The notes below the pieces were generated by a model. That model saw nothing but the letters and a program-made list of their open reading frames with translations. It was not told the origin of the DNA and did not search any database. Shown here in pieces: positions 19,014 to 28,201 of a DNA stretch of 64,000 bases. The stretch is from the NCBI GenBank assembly GCA_964499285.1, contig CAZCLA010000004.1:62001-126000 (forward strand), written 5' to 3'. The stretch's first letter is position 1. Every line of letters starts with the position of its first letter. The position numbers were made by a program, and so were the translations under genes. Source of the DNA: JAGFIY01 sp964499285. Lineage in GTDB: Bacteria > Bacteroidota > Ignavibacteria > Ignavibacteriales > Melioribacteraceae.

Positions 19014-20770
19014 TTAAAATCCGATTGATGAAATAGTTGTTGTCGTTGGCAGCATAATTTCTACCAAATAGTTTACCGAGGATGTCATCACATCAATTAA
19101 AGCCGATGGATAAATTCCAAGTAATAAAACAATTATTGCTAGCGGAACCAGCATTATATATTCCCTCAAATCCAAGTCTTTAAGGGATGACCATTTTTCA
19201 TTCAGCTTTCCAAAGAAAATTCTTTGAAGAGTCCAAAGCATATAACAAGCACCCAATAATATACCCAGAGCTGAGATGATGGTGATTGTTCTAATTTCCG
19301 GAACGCCAAATGCACCGACGAAGACAAGTGCTTCGGAAATGAAACCGCTTAAACCCGGAAGTCCTATTGCAGCAAAAAATGCGACCGTAATGTAACCGGT
19401 ATATGCCGGCATTTGTGTTGCAAGTCCTCCAAAACCGTTAATATCACGAGTATGTGCTCTATCGTAAATCACGCCAACTAAAAGGAATAACATGGCAGTA
19501 ATTGTTCCGTGGTTGAACATTTGTAAAATTGCTCCGGTCATCCCTACCGTGCTTAACGAAGCCATTCCGAGTAGAACATATCCCATATGAGAAANNNNNN
19601 NNNNNNNNNNNNNNNNNNNNNNNNNNNNNNNNNNNNNNNNNNNNNNNNNNNNNNNNNNNNNNNNNNNNNNNNNNNNNNNNNNNNNNNNNNNNNNATCCCT
19701 ACCGTGCTTAACGAAGCCATTCCGAGTAGAACATATCCCATATGAGAAACTGAAGAGTAGGCAATAAGTTTTTTAAAGTCTTTTTGAGCTAAGGCAACCA
19801 ATGCACCGTAGATAATATTTATCATCCCGAACAATCCAATGTACCAGGCTAAATCTCTGGTTATCTCCGGGAAAATGGGGTAGCTTACTCTTAGAATTCC
19901 ATATGTTCCCATCTTAAGAAGCACACCGGCAAGGATCACACTAATAGGAGTCGGGGCTTCAACGTGCGCATCAGGCAGCCATGTGTGAAACGGAAACATT
20001 GGGATTTTTATAGCAAATCCAACAAACAATGCAATATAAGCGATGAATCTTAAATTATGCGGATTAAGTGGTGATAGAATTCCATCCGGCGAATAATTTG
20101 ATGGATCCATTAAAGCAAGAAGGTTAAATGTATGTGCTAATGTTCCGTCTCCAAGCTTTTCAGAAGCAGAGAAATATAAACCGATCATTACTAAAAGCAT
20201 AAATACGCTGCCGAGCAGAGTGTAAATAAAGAACTTAATTGCAGCATATTCTTTCCGCGGACCACCCCAAATACCGATCAAGAAATACATCGGCAGCAGC
20301 ATAAGCTCCCAGAACACATAGAATAAGAAAAAATCCAATGCAACAAAGACACCCATCATACCAGTGTCAAGCAGCAAGTATAGTGCAAAATATCCTTTTA
20401 CTGCATTATCGATTTTCCATGACGAAATTAAAGCAATAAGTGATATGATTGCAGTCAGAAGAACCATTGGCATACTTAAGCCGTCAACACCCATAAAATA
20501 ATCTATCTTAATTGTACCGAGCCAGGAACCGCCATAAATTTCGATCCACCTGAACTGTTCCACAAATTGAAAAGATTCGGCTTGATTTATGCCAACAGCT
20601 TCATAATTAAAATTTGTTAAAAGAACGGCAGCTAAAACCACTTGTAGAATTGTAACAACAAGCGCCGTAATTTTAATCCACTGTTTCTGCACCGAAGGCA
20701 TAAACAATATTATTACCATCCCTATAATCGGGAGGAACGTAATCAAAGTTAAAATAGGAAATCCATCCAT
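19014..20770 (-). CDS. nuoM: NADH-quinone oxidoreductase subunit M, interrupted by a false gap
   Basis: Proton-pumping antiporter-like subunit with many hydrophobic segments, including FWELMLLPMYFLIGIWGG, FHTWLPDAHVEAPTP and IAYSSVSHMGYVLLG. Two partial frames either side of the N run both encode SVSHMGYVLLGMASLSTVG, the result of a duplicated 55-bp flank. Collapsing it gives 534 codons (533 residues), the expected length. The gene is intact. It lies 50 bp after nuoL and abuts nuoN. Confidence 0.95.
19595..19694. other. 100-N scaffold gap with 55-bp duplicated flanks
   Basis: Bases 19540-19594 and 19695-19749 are identical over 55 bp; merging them restores nuoM. Confidence 0.95.
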
Positions 20771-20820
20771 ATCAAATATTGCCTCTAATTTTAAAATTTG
20801 TTTATCAAAACAAAGTTCAA

Positions 20821-22902
20821 TTAAATGGAATTAAAAACCCACAACAGAATAAAGACCGAAAAAATTACAAACACTATGTATGTTTGAACCTTTCCTGTCT
20901 GCAGTCTGCGTAAGGATAATCCCATAAATCCACTGAACAATGCAGTGAAATTCACTAAACCATCTACAATATATGTATCAATCAAACCGCTTATTCTGGA
21001 GATAAGTCTTGTTAAAGCGGCAGAGCCGTTCACTATACCGTCAACTATATATGCATCAAACCAGTGAAGGATTTTGCTTAACAGCAGTGTTCCGCTAATC
21101 ACCGAATAATTATATATTTCATCAACATACCATTTATTGAGTGAGAATTGGTAGACAGGTTTGATCGATTCTGCCACCTTGTCTGCATTGATTTTTTTCC
21201 ATTGATAGAATATGAACGCCAATAAAATTCCAAGTCCTGCTAATGCAAGCGAAAGGAACATTGCGGGATAATGCGCATGATGCATTGCTTCTTCATACAT
21301 TTCGGAATGAATTATTTCACTTGGAGCCCCTATTGTTCCGTCATTCATAAATTCAAAAGCTGACGATTGTGGAACAACAGTTTGAGGAGTTGAAATCCAT
21401 TCACCCAAAAACCATCCGGCATCGGGGGACAAAGGGTTTGGTGTATAAAAGATAAAAATTGAAAGAGTGCTTAGAACGATTAACGGCACTGTCATCAATT
21501 TGGGCGATTCGTGTGCATGATCAAATTTTTCTTTATTTCTTGGTTTTCCATGAAAAGTAAGAATGACAAGTCTGAACATGTAGAAAGCCGTAAGAAGTGC
21601 TACTGTAAATCCGATAGCCGGTATTAACCAATGTCCTGTAAGATTACCAAAAGCAAGAGTGCCGGCTAAAATTCCATCTTTACTTAAGAAACCCGATGTT
21701 AACGGTACTCCTGAAATAGCCAAAGTTGAAATTAGAAATGTGATGTAGGTGATGGGAAGTTTTTTCTTAAGTCCGCCCATCTCTCGGATATCCTGCTCGT
21801 GATGCATTGCCTGTATTACAGAACCGGAACCCAAGAAGAGACAAGCTTTGAAAAATGCATGTGTTACCAGATGAAAAAATGCAAACGCATAGGCGCCTAC
21901 ACCAAGGGACATTACCATATAACCTAATTGACTTACCGTTGAATAAGCAAGAACTTTTTTAATATCGTTCTGTGTTATTGCTATAGTCGCTGCAACAAAT
22001 GATGTTACAGCCCCCACGACAGCAATGAAAACCATAGCGTCAGCGGTTAACATCGCAAAAATTCTTGCCACGAGATAAACACCTGCAGCAACCATTGTAG
22101 CTGCATGTATAAGTGCGCTAACAGGAGTTGGACCTTCCATTGCATCGGGAAGCCATACATGAAGAGGGAATTGAGCAGATTTTCCAACTGCGCCCATAAA
22201 AACTAAAATTCCAGCTGCCGTTAACCAGCCTGAACTGCCAAACGGTACAACTCCGTTTTGGATTTGAGCAAATATTTCATCAAATGTGAATGTATGATAG
22301 TTTGTATATAAAATTAAAATTCCGATGAACATTCCTATATCACCAACACGGTTCACAAGAAATGCTTTTTTCCCTGCGTCGGCAGCAGAGTCTTTTTCGA
22401 ACCAAAATCCAATCAATAAATAAGAAGATAATCCAACCAGTTCCCAAAAGATGTACATCATTAAAAGGTTATGAGTGATCACAATTCCTAACATGGAAAA
22501 TGTGAATATCCCGAGATAAGCAAAATAGCGGTCGTAGCGGATATCATCTTTCATATAAGCAACTGAATAGTAGTGTACGAGCATACTTATAAGATTAACT
22601 GTAAATAACATTATCACCGCTACGTTATCAAGCTTAATTCCCAATTCTATTGTCACGCTGCCGAGAACTGGAACATTCCCGAAATCAATCCAATTAAAAG
22701 TGCCGATTATTGTTTGATCGATGTATCCTGAAAGTTTACCGTAAAGCACAACAAGAGTTGCAATAAACGTAAGAGAAATTACACCAAGTTCGAACCTGTA
22801 CATGTTCGGGATTTTCTTATTCAGAAATATTACCGCAAAAAATCCCAGTAGTGGTAAAAACAAAATCGCAACAGATAATTGTACTAATAAATTTTCGGAC
22901 AT
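20821..22902 (-). CDS. nuoL: NADH-quinone oxidoreductase subunit L
   Basis: The 693-residue distal antiporter-like subunit of complex I. Conserved parts include FWELVGLSSYLLIGFWFE, the FPLHVWLPDAMEGPTPVSAL loop and the LAYSTVSQLGYM segment. The C-terminus carries the extra transmembrane helix and lateral helix region that distinguish L from M and N. The protein is somewhat longer than E. coli NuoL (613) because of a long loop near residues 480-560 containing His/Glu-rich sequence. It is preceded by nuoK with 6 bp between. Confidence 0.96.
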   Translation of the reverse strand: MSENLLVQLSVAILFLPLLGFFAVIFLNKKIPNMYRFELGVISLTFIATLVVLYGKLSGYIDQTIIGTFNWIDFGNVPVLGSVTIELGIKLDNVAVIMLFTVNLISMLVHYYSVAYMKDDIRYDRYFAYLGIFTFSMLGIVITHNLLMMYIFWELVGLSSYLLIGFWFEKDSAADAGKKAFLVNRVGDIGMFIGILILYTNYHTFTFDEIFAQIQNGVVPFGSSGWLTAAGILVFMGAVGKSAQFPLHVWLPDAMEGPTPVSALIHAATMVAAGVYLVARIFAMLTADAMVFIAVVGAVTSFVAATIAITQNDIKKVLAYSTVSQLGYMVMSLGVGAYAFAFFHLVTHAFFKACLFLGSGSVIQAMHHEQDIREMGGLKKKLPITYITFLISTLAISGVPLTSGFLSKDGILAGTLAFGNLTGHWLIPAIGFTVALLTAFYMFRLVILTFHGKPRNKEKFDHAHESPKLMTVPLIVLSTLSIFIFYTPNPLSPDAGWFLGEWISTPQTVVPQSSAFEFMNDGTIGAPSEIIHSEMYEEAMHHAHYPAMFLSLALAGLGILLAFIFYQWKKINADKVAESIKPVYQFSLNKWYVDEIYNYSVISGTLLLSKILHWFDAYIVDGIVNGSAALTRLISRISGLIDTYIVDGLVNFTALFSGFMGLSLRRLQTGKVQTYIVFVIFSVFILLWVFNSI

Positions 22903-22908
22903 AGCTTG

Positions 22909-23220
22909 TTAGTCTCTCAGTTTGTTGATCTCATCAACATTTATATTCACAAAAGTTTTGTAAACATTTAATACGATCGCAAGCGCAATTGCTGCCTCAG
23001 CCGCTGCAAGTATAATAACGAATAGTGCAATTACTTGACCATTTATTCCAAAGTTTCCGAACTTTGAAAATGCAACGAAGTTAATGTTCGCGGCATTTAG
23101 AACCAGCTCTACTCCCATCAAAACCATTACTGCATTTTTTCTGGTAACAATGCCGTAAATACCAAGTGAAAAAAGTATTGCACTTACGAATAAAAAATGT
23201 TCAAGTCCAACTTGTAACAA
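22909..23220 (-). CDS. nuoK: NADH-quinone oxidoreductase subunit K
   Basis: A 103-residue subunit with three transmembrane segments and the conserved acidic residues in LMGVELVLNAANINF and AAAEAAIALAIVL, which form part of the proton path. The start is TTG at 23220. It lies between nuoJ and nuoL with short spacers. Confidence 0.95.
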   Translation of the reverse strand: MLQVGLEHFLFVSAILFSLGIYGIVTRKNAVMVLMGVELVLNAANINFVAFSKFGNFGINGQVIALFVIILAAAEAAIALAIVLNVYKTFVNINVDEINKLRD

Positions 23221-23233
23221 TTTATTTCCTCAT

Positions 23234-23734
23234 CTATTCTTTTTCTTCTCTTCTTGCAATTGATGCAGCACCAATTAAAGCTATTAACAGTAAAATCCCG
23301 AGAATTTCAAATATCAATAGATATTCTGTAATTAAGCTTTTTCCAAGAGCATAGCTTGTTGTAAACGGAATTTTAGCTGTTTCTGTTTGCCATTCGGTTT
23401 TTACCATGATGGATGCTAAAGCCCCGGCAAATAACCCGATTACGATTGCAGCTGGAATAATGTGTATAGTCCCTGTTTTAATGCTTACGTTTGTAATTTT
23501 ATTTGTGATCATAACACCAAACAGGAGAAGTATAAGGATGCCGCCAACATATACCATAATTTGGACAACAGCTAAGAAATCTGCTCCCAATAAAACATAA
23601 AGTCCTGCAATTCCGAATAACGTAAAGAGTAAGAAGAATGCCGAGTGAACAATGTTTTTATTAGTTACAACAAAATATGCCGAAACCAGTGTAAGTATTG
23701 CAAAGAGATAAAAAATGATATCGTACAAGTCCAT
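23234..23734 (-). CDS. nuoJ: NADH-quinone oxidoreductase subunit J
   Basis: A 166-residue membrane subunit with five hydrophobic segments and the NuoJ signature of a small-residue helix, VVQIMVYVGGILILLLFGVMI. It ends in a charged tail (RREEKE). It lies in the usual position between nuoI and nuoK. Confidence 0.94.
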   Translation of the reverse strand: MDLYDIIFYLFAILTLVSAYFVVTNKNIVHSAFFLLFTLFGIAGLYVLLGADFLAVVQIMVYVGGILILLLFGVMITNKITNVSIKTGTIHIIPAAIVIGLFAGALASIMVKTEWQTETAKIPFTTSYALGKSLITEYLLIFEILGILLLIALIGAASIARREEKE

Positions 23735-23742
23735 CCTAAAAT

Positions 23743-24351
23743 TTATTCTCCCTTTTTCTTATCGTTTCCCGGTTGATCTTTTTGTGCTGCTTCTTCTGCT
23801 TTTTTCTTTGCCGCCGCTTCGGCTTTGGCTTTTGCCGCTTCAGCCTTTTCTTTTTCCTTTTGGATCATAAATTCTTCGTAATTCTTTCTCTTTTCGTCTG
23901 CTTCTTGATTTGTAAGCGTAGCGAAATTATATAAAAGTTTGTTCCTATCGTATTCGGAAAATTCGAAAACTTCAGTCATTTTAATACATTCTGTTGGGCA
24001 AGGGTATACGCAAAGTTGGCAGTAACAGCATTTCCCAAAATCAATATCAAACTTTGTAACCCATAATGCTTTTTTCTTACCTTGAGATGTTGTTCCCAAA
24101 TCATCGGTTGGTAAACTTTTTACGGTTTCGATTTCAATACAACTTACCGGACAAGCTCTCGCACATTGATCGCATCCGATGCAGTCATCCATGTTTACGT
24201 AAAGTCGATTTCTAACTCGATCGGGAAGAGGAAATCTTTCATCGGGATACTGTCTCGTAACAGCAGGAACAAAAAGATGTTTAAATGTTATCTTCATACC
24301 GATTAAGACGGTATAAAGTGCTTCCCAAGTGTTTTTTAAGTATTGTCTCAT
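23743..24351 (-). CDS. nuoI: NADH-quinone oxidoreductase subunit I with a Lys/Ala/Glu-rich tail
   Basis: Peripheral-arm subunit that carries clusters N6a and N6b. The two cysteine sets are CIGCDQCARACP and CCYCQLCVYPCP. At 202 residues it has an extra C-terminal tail of about 45 residues made of Lys, Ala and Glu (starting near KEKEKAEAAKAK), probably helical and exposed, which is absent from classical NuoI. In a complex without NuoEFG this arm would face the electron donor. The stop abuts the nuoJ spacer; nuoH ends 1 bp upstream. Confidence 0.94.
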   Translation of the reverse strand: MRQYLKNTWEALYTVLIGMKITFKHLFVPAVTRQYPDERFPLPDRVRNRLYVNMDDCIGCDQCARACPVSCIEIETVKSLPTDDLGTTSQGKKKALWVTKFDIDFGKCCYCQLCVYPCPTECIKMTEVFEFSEYDRNKLLYNFATLTNQEADEKRKNYEEFMIQKEKEKAEAAKAKAEAAAKKKAEEAAQKDQPGNDKKKGE

Positions 24352-25422
24352 TTATAAAAGTGTAATAATTCCAATAACAATTAAATTCAAAAATGAATAC
24401 GGTATTAAATACTTCCAACATATTGTCATTAGCTGATCAACTCTTAATCGAGGTAGTGTCCATCTAAGCCACATTTGTATAAAAACCATAAATAAACCTT
24501 TTGCCGTGAACCAGAAAAATTGCTCGATTGGAACCAGCCAGGTGACACCAATTGTATTTCCGATGTAACCAAAAGGTGATTGATATCCTCCCAAAAATAC
24601 TGCGGTTACAATAGCCCCGACTGCAAACATATTTGCGTATTCAGAGAGGAAGAACATTGCAAACTTCATTCCTGTATATTCAGTGTGGAAACCTGAAACA
24701 AGCTCGGATTCCGCTTCAGGAATATCGAATGGAACTCGGTTGACTTCTGCTAATGTACTTATGAATAGAATTAAAAAACCGCTAAGCATAAAAGGAATTA
24801 AGATAATTTTTAGAATTCCGGTTTCATGTCCTCCTAAAATATTCCAGTTCCAGAAATATGCTGTCTGCTGTTGACTCATTACATCCAAACTCATAGTACC
24901 GGTGAACATAATCATAGCTAAAACTACAAGTGCTGTAGGTATTTCATAACTTATAATTTGGGCTGCTGAACGCATCGCACCAAGTAATGAATATTTATTG
25001 TTAGATGCCCATCCACCCATCAAAATACCGGCAACAACTAAGGAGGAAATGGCAATGATATAAAATATTCCCACTTCTGCATGAGTTCCTATGTACTTGC
25101 TTGAAAACGGAATTGCCGCAAATGCGGCAAAACTACCTGCGAAAACTAAATAGGGTGCGATGTTGAATAGAACTTTATCATTCTTCTCTGCTACAATATC
25201 TTCCTTTTGAATCAGTTTAAGAATATCTGCGACTGTCTGCAGAACACCATGATATCCAACTCTGTTAGGACCTATTCTATCCTGCATGAATGCAGATACT
25301 TTTCTCTCAGCAAGAACTGCAAATAATGCAAAGGGAAGTATGAATACGAATAATGGTAGTGCCGCCGAAATGAACATCGACACTATTTCGATTTGTATGA
25401 AGTCGTTAATTATCTCGTACAT
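24352..25422 (-). CDS. nuoH: NADH-quinone oxidoreductase subunit H
   Basis: A 356-residue membrane subunit that forms the quinone chamber with B and D. Conserved segments include AERKVSAFMQDRIGPNRVG, EDIVAE, SYEIP and the acidic loop FDIPEAESELVSGFHTEYTG. About eight hydrophobic segments are present. Its ATG overlaps the nuoD stop by 1 bp and nuoI follows directly. Confidence 0.97.
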   Translation of the reverse strand: MYEIINDFIQIEIVSMFISAALPLFVFILPFALFAVLAERKVSAFMQDRIGPNRVGYHGVLQTVADILKLIQKEDIVAEKNDKVLFNIAPYLVFAGSFAAFAAIPFSSKYIGTHAEVGIFYIIAISSLVVAGILMGGWASNNKYSLLGAMRSAAQIISYEIPTALVVLAMIMFTGTMSLDVMSQQQTAYFWNWNILGGHETGILKIILIPFMLSGFLILFISTLAEVNRVPFDIPEAESELVSGFHTEYTGMKFAMFFLSEYANMFAVGAIVTAVFLGGYQSPFGYIGNTIGVTWLVPIEQFFWFTAKGLFMVFIQMWLRWTLPRLRVDQLMTICWKYLIPYSFLNLIVIGIITLL

Positions 25423-26537
25423 TATCTATCAATTTCTCCAAGTACTATATCAATGCTTCCAAGTACGGCAATTACATCGGCAACCAGATGACCCTTACAT
25501 AGTTCGCCGAATACTTCCATATTAACAAAGGAAGGCGCTCTTACTTTAACGCGAAACGGATTCAAACTGCCGTCGCTTATAATAAAATAACCTAATTCAC
25601 CTTTAGGATTTTCTACCCGGGCATAAACATTTCCTTTCGGCGGTTTGATTCTTTTAGGAATTGCTTCGAATACATCACCTTCGGGAATTTGTTTTATTGC
25701 TTGTTGAATAATATTTAAACTTTGTTCCATTTCCTGAACTCTGACAAAATATCTGTCCCACGAATCTCCCGTGGTTCCTTTTTCTCCTTTACCTATAGGA
25801 ATCTCAAATTCAAAACGATCATAAATTGAATATGGGTCGTCCTTCCTTAAGTCAAATTTAACTCCGCTGCCCCTCAGGTTTGGTCCGGTAATTCCATAAT
25901 TAATTGCTGTATCGGCAGGAAGGACACCTACATTTGCCGTTCGTTCAATGAATATTTTATTAAAGGATAAAAGATTATTTAATTCAACTATTTTTGGTCG
26001 GAAATAATTGATGAAATCCTGCGTAAGTCTCAAAAAATCCGGATGAAGATCGTGAGAAACCCCGCCGACCCACATATAATTATAAAGCAGACGTGCTCCG
26101 CAAGTCATTTCAAATAAGTCGAGAATTTTTTCCCGGTCCCTAAAACAATATAGGAAGGGAGTAAATGCGCCAATATCAACACCATAAGTACCAAGAGCGA
26201 CAAGATGGGAAGCAATTCGCTGAAGTTCGCCCATTATCACTCTTATATATTCAACTCTTTCAGGCACCTTAATATCAAGAAGCTTTTCGACAGCAATCGC
26301 ATAGCCGAAATTATTATACATCGAAGCAAGATAATCCATTCTGTCCGTGTAAGGAATGATTTGTGGATATGTCATTGCTTCACAGTGTTTTTCGAAGCAG
26401 CGGTGGAGGTAACCGATATGCGGCTTAACGTCCACAATTAATTCACCTTCCAAAATGACTTCAAGTCTAAGCACACCATGAGTTGATGGGTGCTGTGGAC
26501 CCATATTTAATACCATTTCTTCAGTTTTTAGAGCCAT
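25422..26537 (-). CDS. nuoD: NADH-quinone oxidoreductase subunit D
   Basis: A 371-residue quinone-site subunit related to the large subunit of [NiFe] hydrogenases. The N-terminal NMGPQHPSTHGVLRL and the HIGYLHRCFEK segment hold the conserved quinone-site His, and YTDRMDYLASMYNN follows. The nickel-binding cysteines of hydrogenases are absent, as expected. It is a separate gene, not fused to nuoC, with a 1-bp spacer to nuoC. Confidence 0.97.
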   Translation of the reverse strand: MALKTEEMVLNMGPQHPSTHGVLRLEVILEGELIVDVKPHIGYLHRCFEKHCEAMTYPQIIPYTDRMDYLASMYNNFGYAIAVEKLLDIKVPERVEYIRVIMGELQRIASHLVALGTYGVDIGAFTPFLYCFRDREKILDLFEMTCGARLLYNYMWVGGVSHDLHPDFLRLTQDFINYFRPKIVELNNLLSFNKIFIERTANVGVLPADTAINYGITGPNLRGSGVKFDLRKDDPYSIYDRFEFEIPIGKGEKGTTGDSWDRYFVRVQEMEQSLNIIQQAIKQIPEGDVFEAIPKRIKPPKGNVYARVENPKGELGYFIISDGSLNPFRVKVRAPSFVNMEVFGELCKGHLVADVIAVLGSIDIVLGEIDR

Positions 26538-26538
26538 C

Positions 26539-27069
26539 TTAATATGGTACCTTCATTCCTTTGTAGTATTCCGGGTTTTTATAATCTTTACGAAGTGGAT
26601 AACCTGCTTCCCAATCATAAGGCATCAAAATTCTAATTAGGTTAGGATGATTCTTGAAAATAATTCCATACATATCAAAAGCTTCTCTTTCGTGCCAATC
26701 TGCCGTTTTCCATATATTTTCAACCGATTCAAGTTCGGGGTTCTCTCTTGGGACACTCGTTCTTATCGTAATTTTGTGTTTAATTCGCATCGAGTAGAGA
26801 TGATAATAAACACTAAGAGTTCCGCCTTTAATTATTTCGTTTTCCGCCTCATCTTTAACTTTTTCGCCGTTTGCATCATCGACACCGGATAGATTCATAA
26901 GCGAATCAAAACTTAAGTTCTCATCGTCGTATAAAAACTGCATGATCTCCAAAATTTTTGTGCTGTCAACGATTATTGTCGGATCCTTCTGAGTATCTTC
27001 CATCAATCCGTTAATGGCTTCATCAAAATTTGCTTTTAATATCTCTAAAATTTCTTCGGGTGATTTCAT
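26539..27069 (-). CDS. nuoC: NADH-quinone oxidoreductase subunit C
   Basis: A 176-residue 30-kDa-type subunit. The family signature WKTADWHEREAFDMYGI is present near residue 125-140, followed by HPNLIRILMPYDWEAGYPLRKDY. The start overlaps the nuoB stop by 4 bp (ATGA). Confidence 0.95.
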   Translation of the reverse strand: MKSPEEILEILKANFDEAINGLMEDTQKDPTIIVDSTKILEIMQFLYDDENLSFDSLMNLSGVDDANGEKVKDEAENEIIKGGTLSVYYHLYSMRIKHKITIRTSVPRENPELESVENIWKTADWHEREAFDMYGIIFKNHPNLIRILMPYDWEAGYPLRKDYKNPEYYKGMKVPY

Positions 27070-27557
27070 ACTGATTTTTTTACCATCGATTCATGTTTGA
27101 TTTTTTCTTGTAATTTAAGAAGCCCTTCCAACAATGCTTCCGGACGCGGAGGACAGCCGGGAACGTAAACGTCGACGGGTATCACTCTGTCAATTCCCTT
27201 CAATACATGATAACCGTGCTCCCAGTAGGGACCACCGCAATTAGCGCAGCTTCCCATAGAAATTATGTATTTAGGATCGGGCATTTGCTCGTATAGCCGT
27301 TTTATTCTTGTTGCCATTTTAAGAGTGACGGTTCCGGATATAATTATAATATCTGCTTGGCGCGGCGAGGGTCTCGGAATCACCCCAAAACGGTCGAAAT
27401 CATAGTGCGAGGCTGAGGTTGCCATCATCTCGATTGCACAGCAAGCAAGCCCAAAACCAAGCTGCCACAAGGAGGATAGGCGTGCCCAGTTCATTAAATC
27501 TTCAGCTTTTGTGATTACTATATTGCTTTCTGCAAATTCTTTGTCTAATAAGCCCAT
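27066..27557 (-). CDS. nuoB: NADH-quinone oxidoreductase subunit B
   Basis: A 163-residue subunit carrying the terminal cluster N2. The ligand set is visible in GLACCAIEMM, GSCANCGG and VPGCPPRPEALLEG. It overlaps nuoA by 1 bp and nuoC by 4 bp. Confidence 0.97.
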   Translation of the reverse strand: MGLLDKEFAESNIVITKAEDLMNWARLSSLWQLGFGLACCAIEMMATSASHYDFDRFGVIPRPSPRQADIIIISGTVTLKMATRIKRLYEQMPDPKYIISMGSCANCGGPYWEHGYHVLKGIDRVIPVDVYVPGCPPRPEALLEGLLKLQEKIKHESMVKKSV

Positions 27558-28018
27558 TAGGTAGTTTGATTAGTTTCAGTTTGTTCAATAATTAAACTCT
27601 CGGAGGTTTGATCCATATTCTTTTTAATCAGATTGCTCAAGTAAGGAATATTTGGTTTTGGTCTAGCCCATTCCAAATCACCTTTTCGCCATTCGTATGC
27701 CATTCCAATACCCAAAACAACGAGAAAAATAATTCCCGCCAGGAATCCGTAAAGTCCGTAATCTTGGTAAGTTAACGCCCAAGGGAACAGAAGGACCACT
27801 TCAACATCAAATATTAAGAAAATTAAAGCCACAACATAAAAACGAATATTGAACTGAACCCACGGTGTTCCTTCCGGGTTTTCGCCGCACTCATAAGTTG
27901 TTAATTTTTCTTTAGTAGGGCGGTGAGGTCTAATTAGTTTTGAGGCAAAAATTGCGATTCCTACAAAGGCAACGGCAAGTAGAATAAAGACAAAAATTTT
28001 TCCGAATTCTGTAAGCAT
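27557..28018 (-). CDS. nuoA: NADH-quinone oxidoreductase subunit A
   Basis: The 153-residue first gene product of the operon. It has three hydrophobic segments, with the conserved TTYECGENPEG loop and FLIFDVEVVLLFPW in helix 2. It carries a polar C-terminal tail of about 30 residues (QTSESLIIEQTETNQTT) that is longer than usual. The order A-B-C-D-H-I-J-K-L-M-N lacks E, F and G. Confidence 0.95.
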   Translation of the reverse strand: MLTEFGKIFVFILLAVAFVGIAIFASKLIRPHRPTKEKLTTYECGENPEGTPWVQFNIRFYVVALIFLIFDVEVVLLFPWALTYQDYGLYGFLAGIIFLVVLGIGMAYEWRKGDLEWARPKPNIPYLSNLIKKNMDQTSESLIIEQTETNQTT

Positions 28019-28201
28019 ATAATTCTGTTAAAAGTTGGTACGAATAATACCACAACTCGAATTTAAAAACAAGTCTTTCATGTCCAAATATGTAAAAATT
28101 TTTTTTCATATATCAGCAACATTATATGACATTGATTTTAGCTCCTATTTTGGTTATGATTATTTTAAATCTAATTACATTATTTCCGATATGAACCTTC
28201 A
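28019..28201. promoter_or_regulatory. Divergent intergenic region between nuoA and the propeller kinase
   Basis: This 183-bp AT-rich stretch must hold promoters for both directions. An imperfect hairpin (AGTTGGTA at 28033-28040 against TACCACAACT at 28048-28057) would lie in the nuo leader. TATTTTGG near 28147 resembles a -7 element for the plus gene but is not a clean match. No gene was seen in it. Confidence 0.4.
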
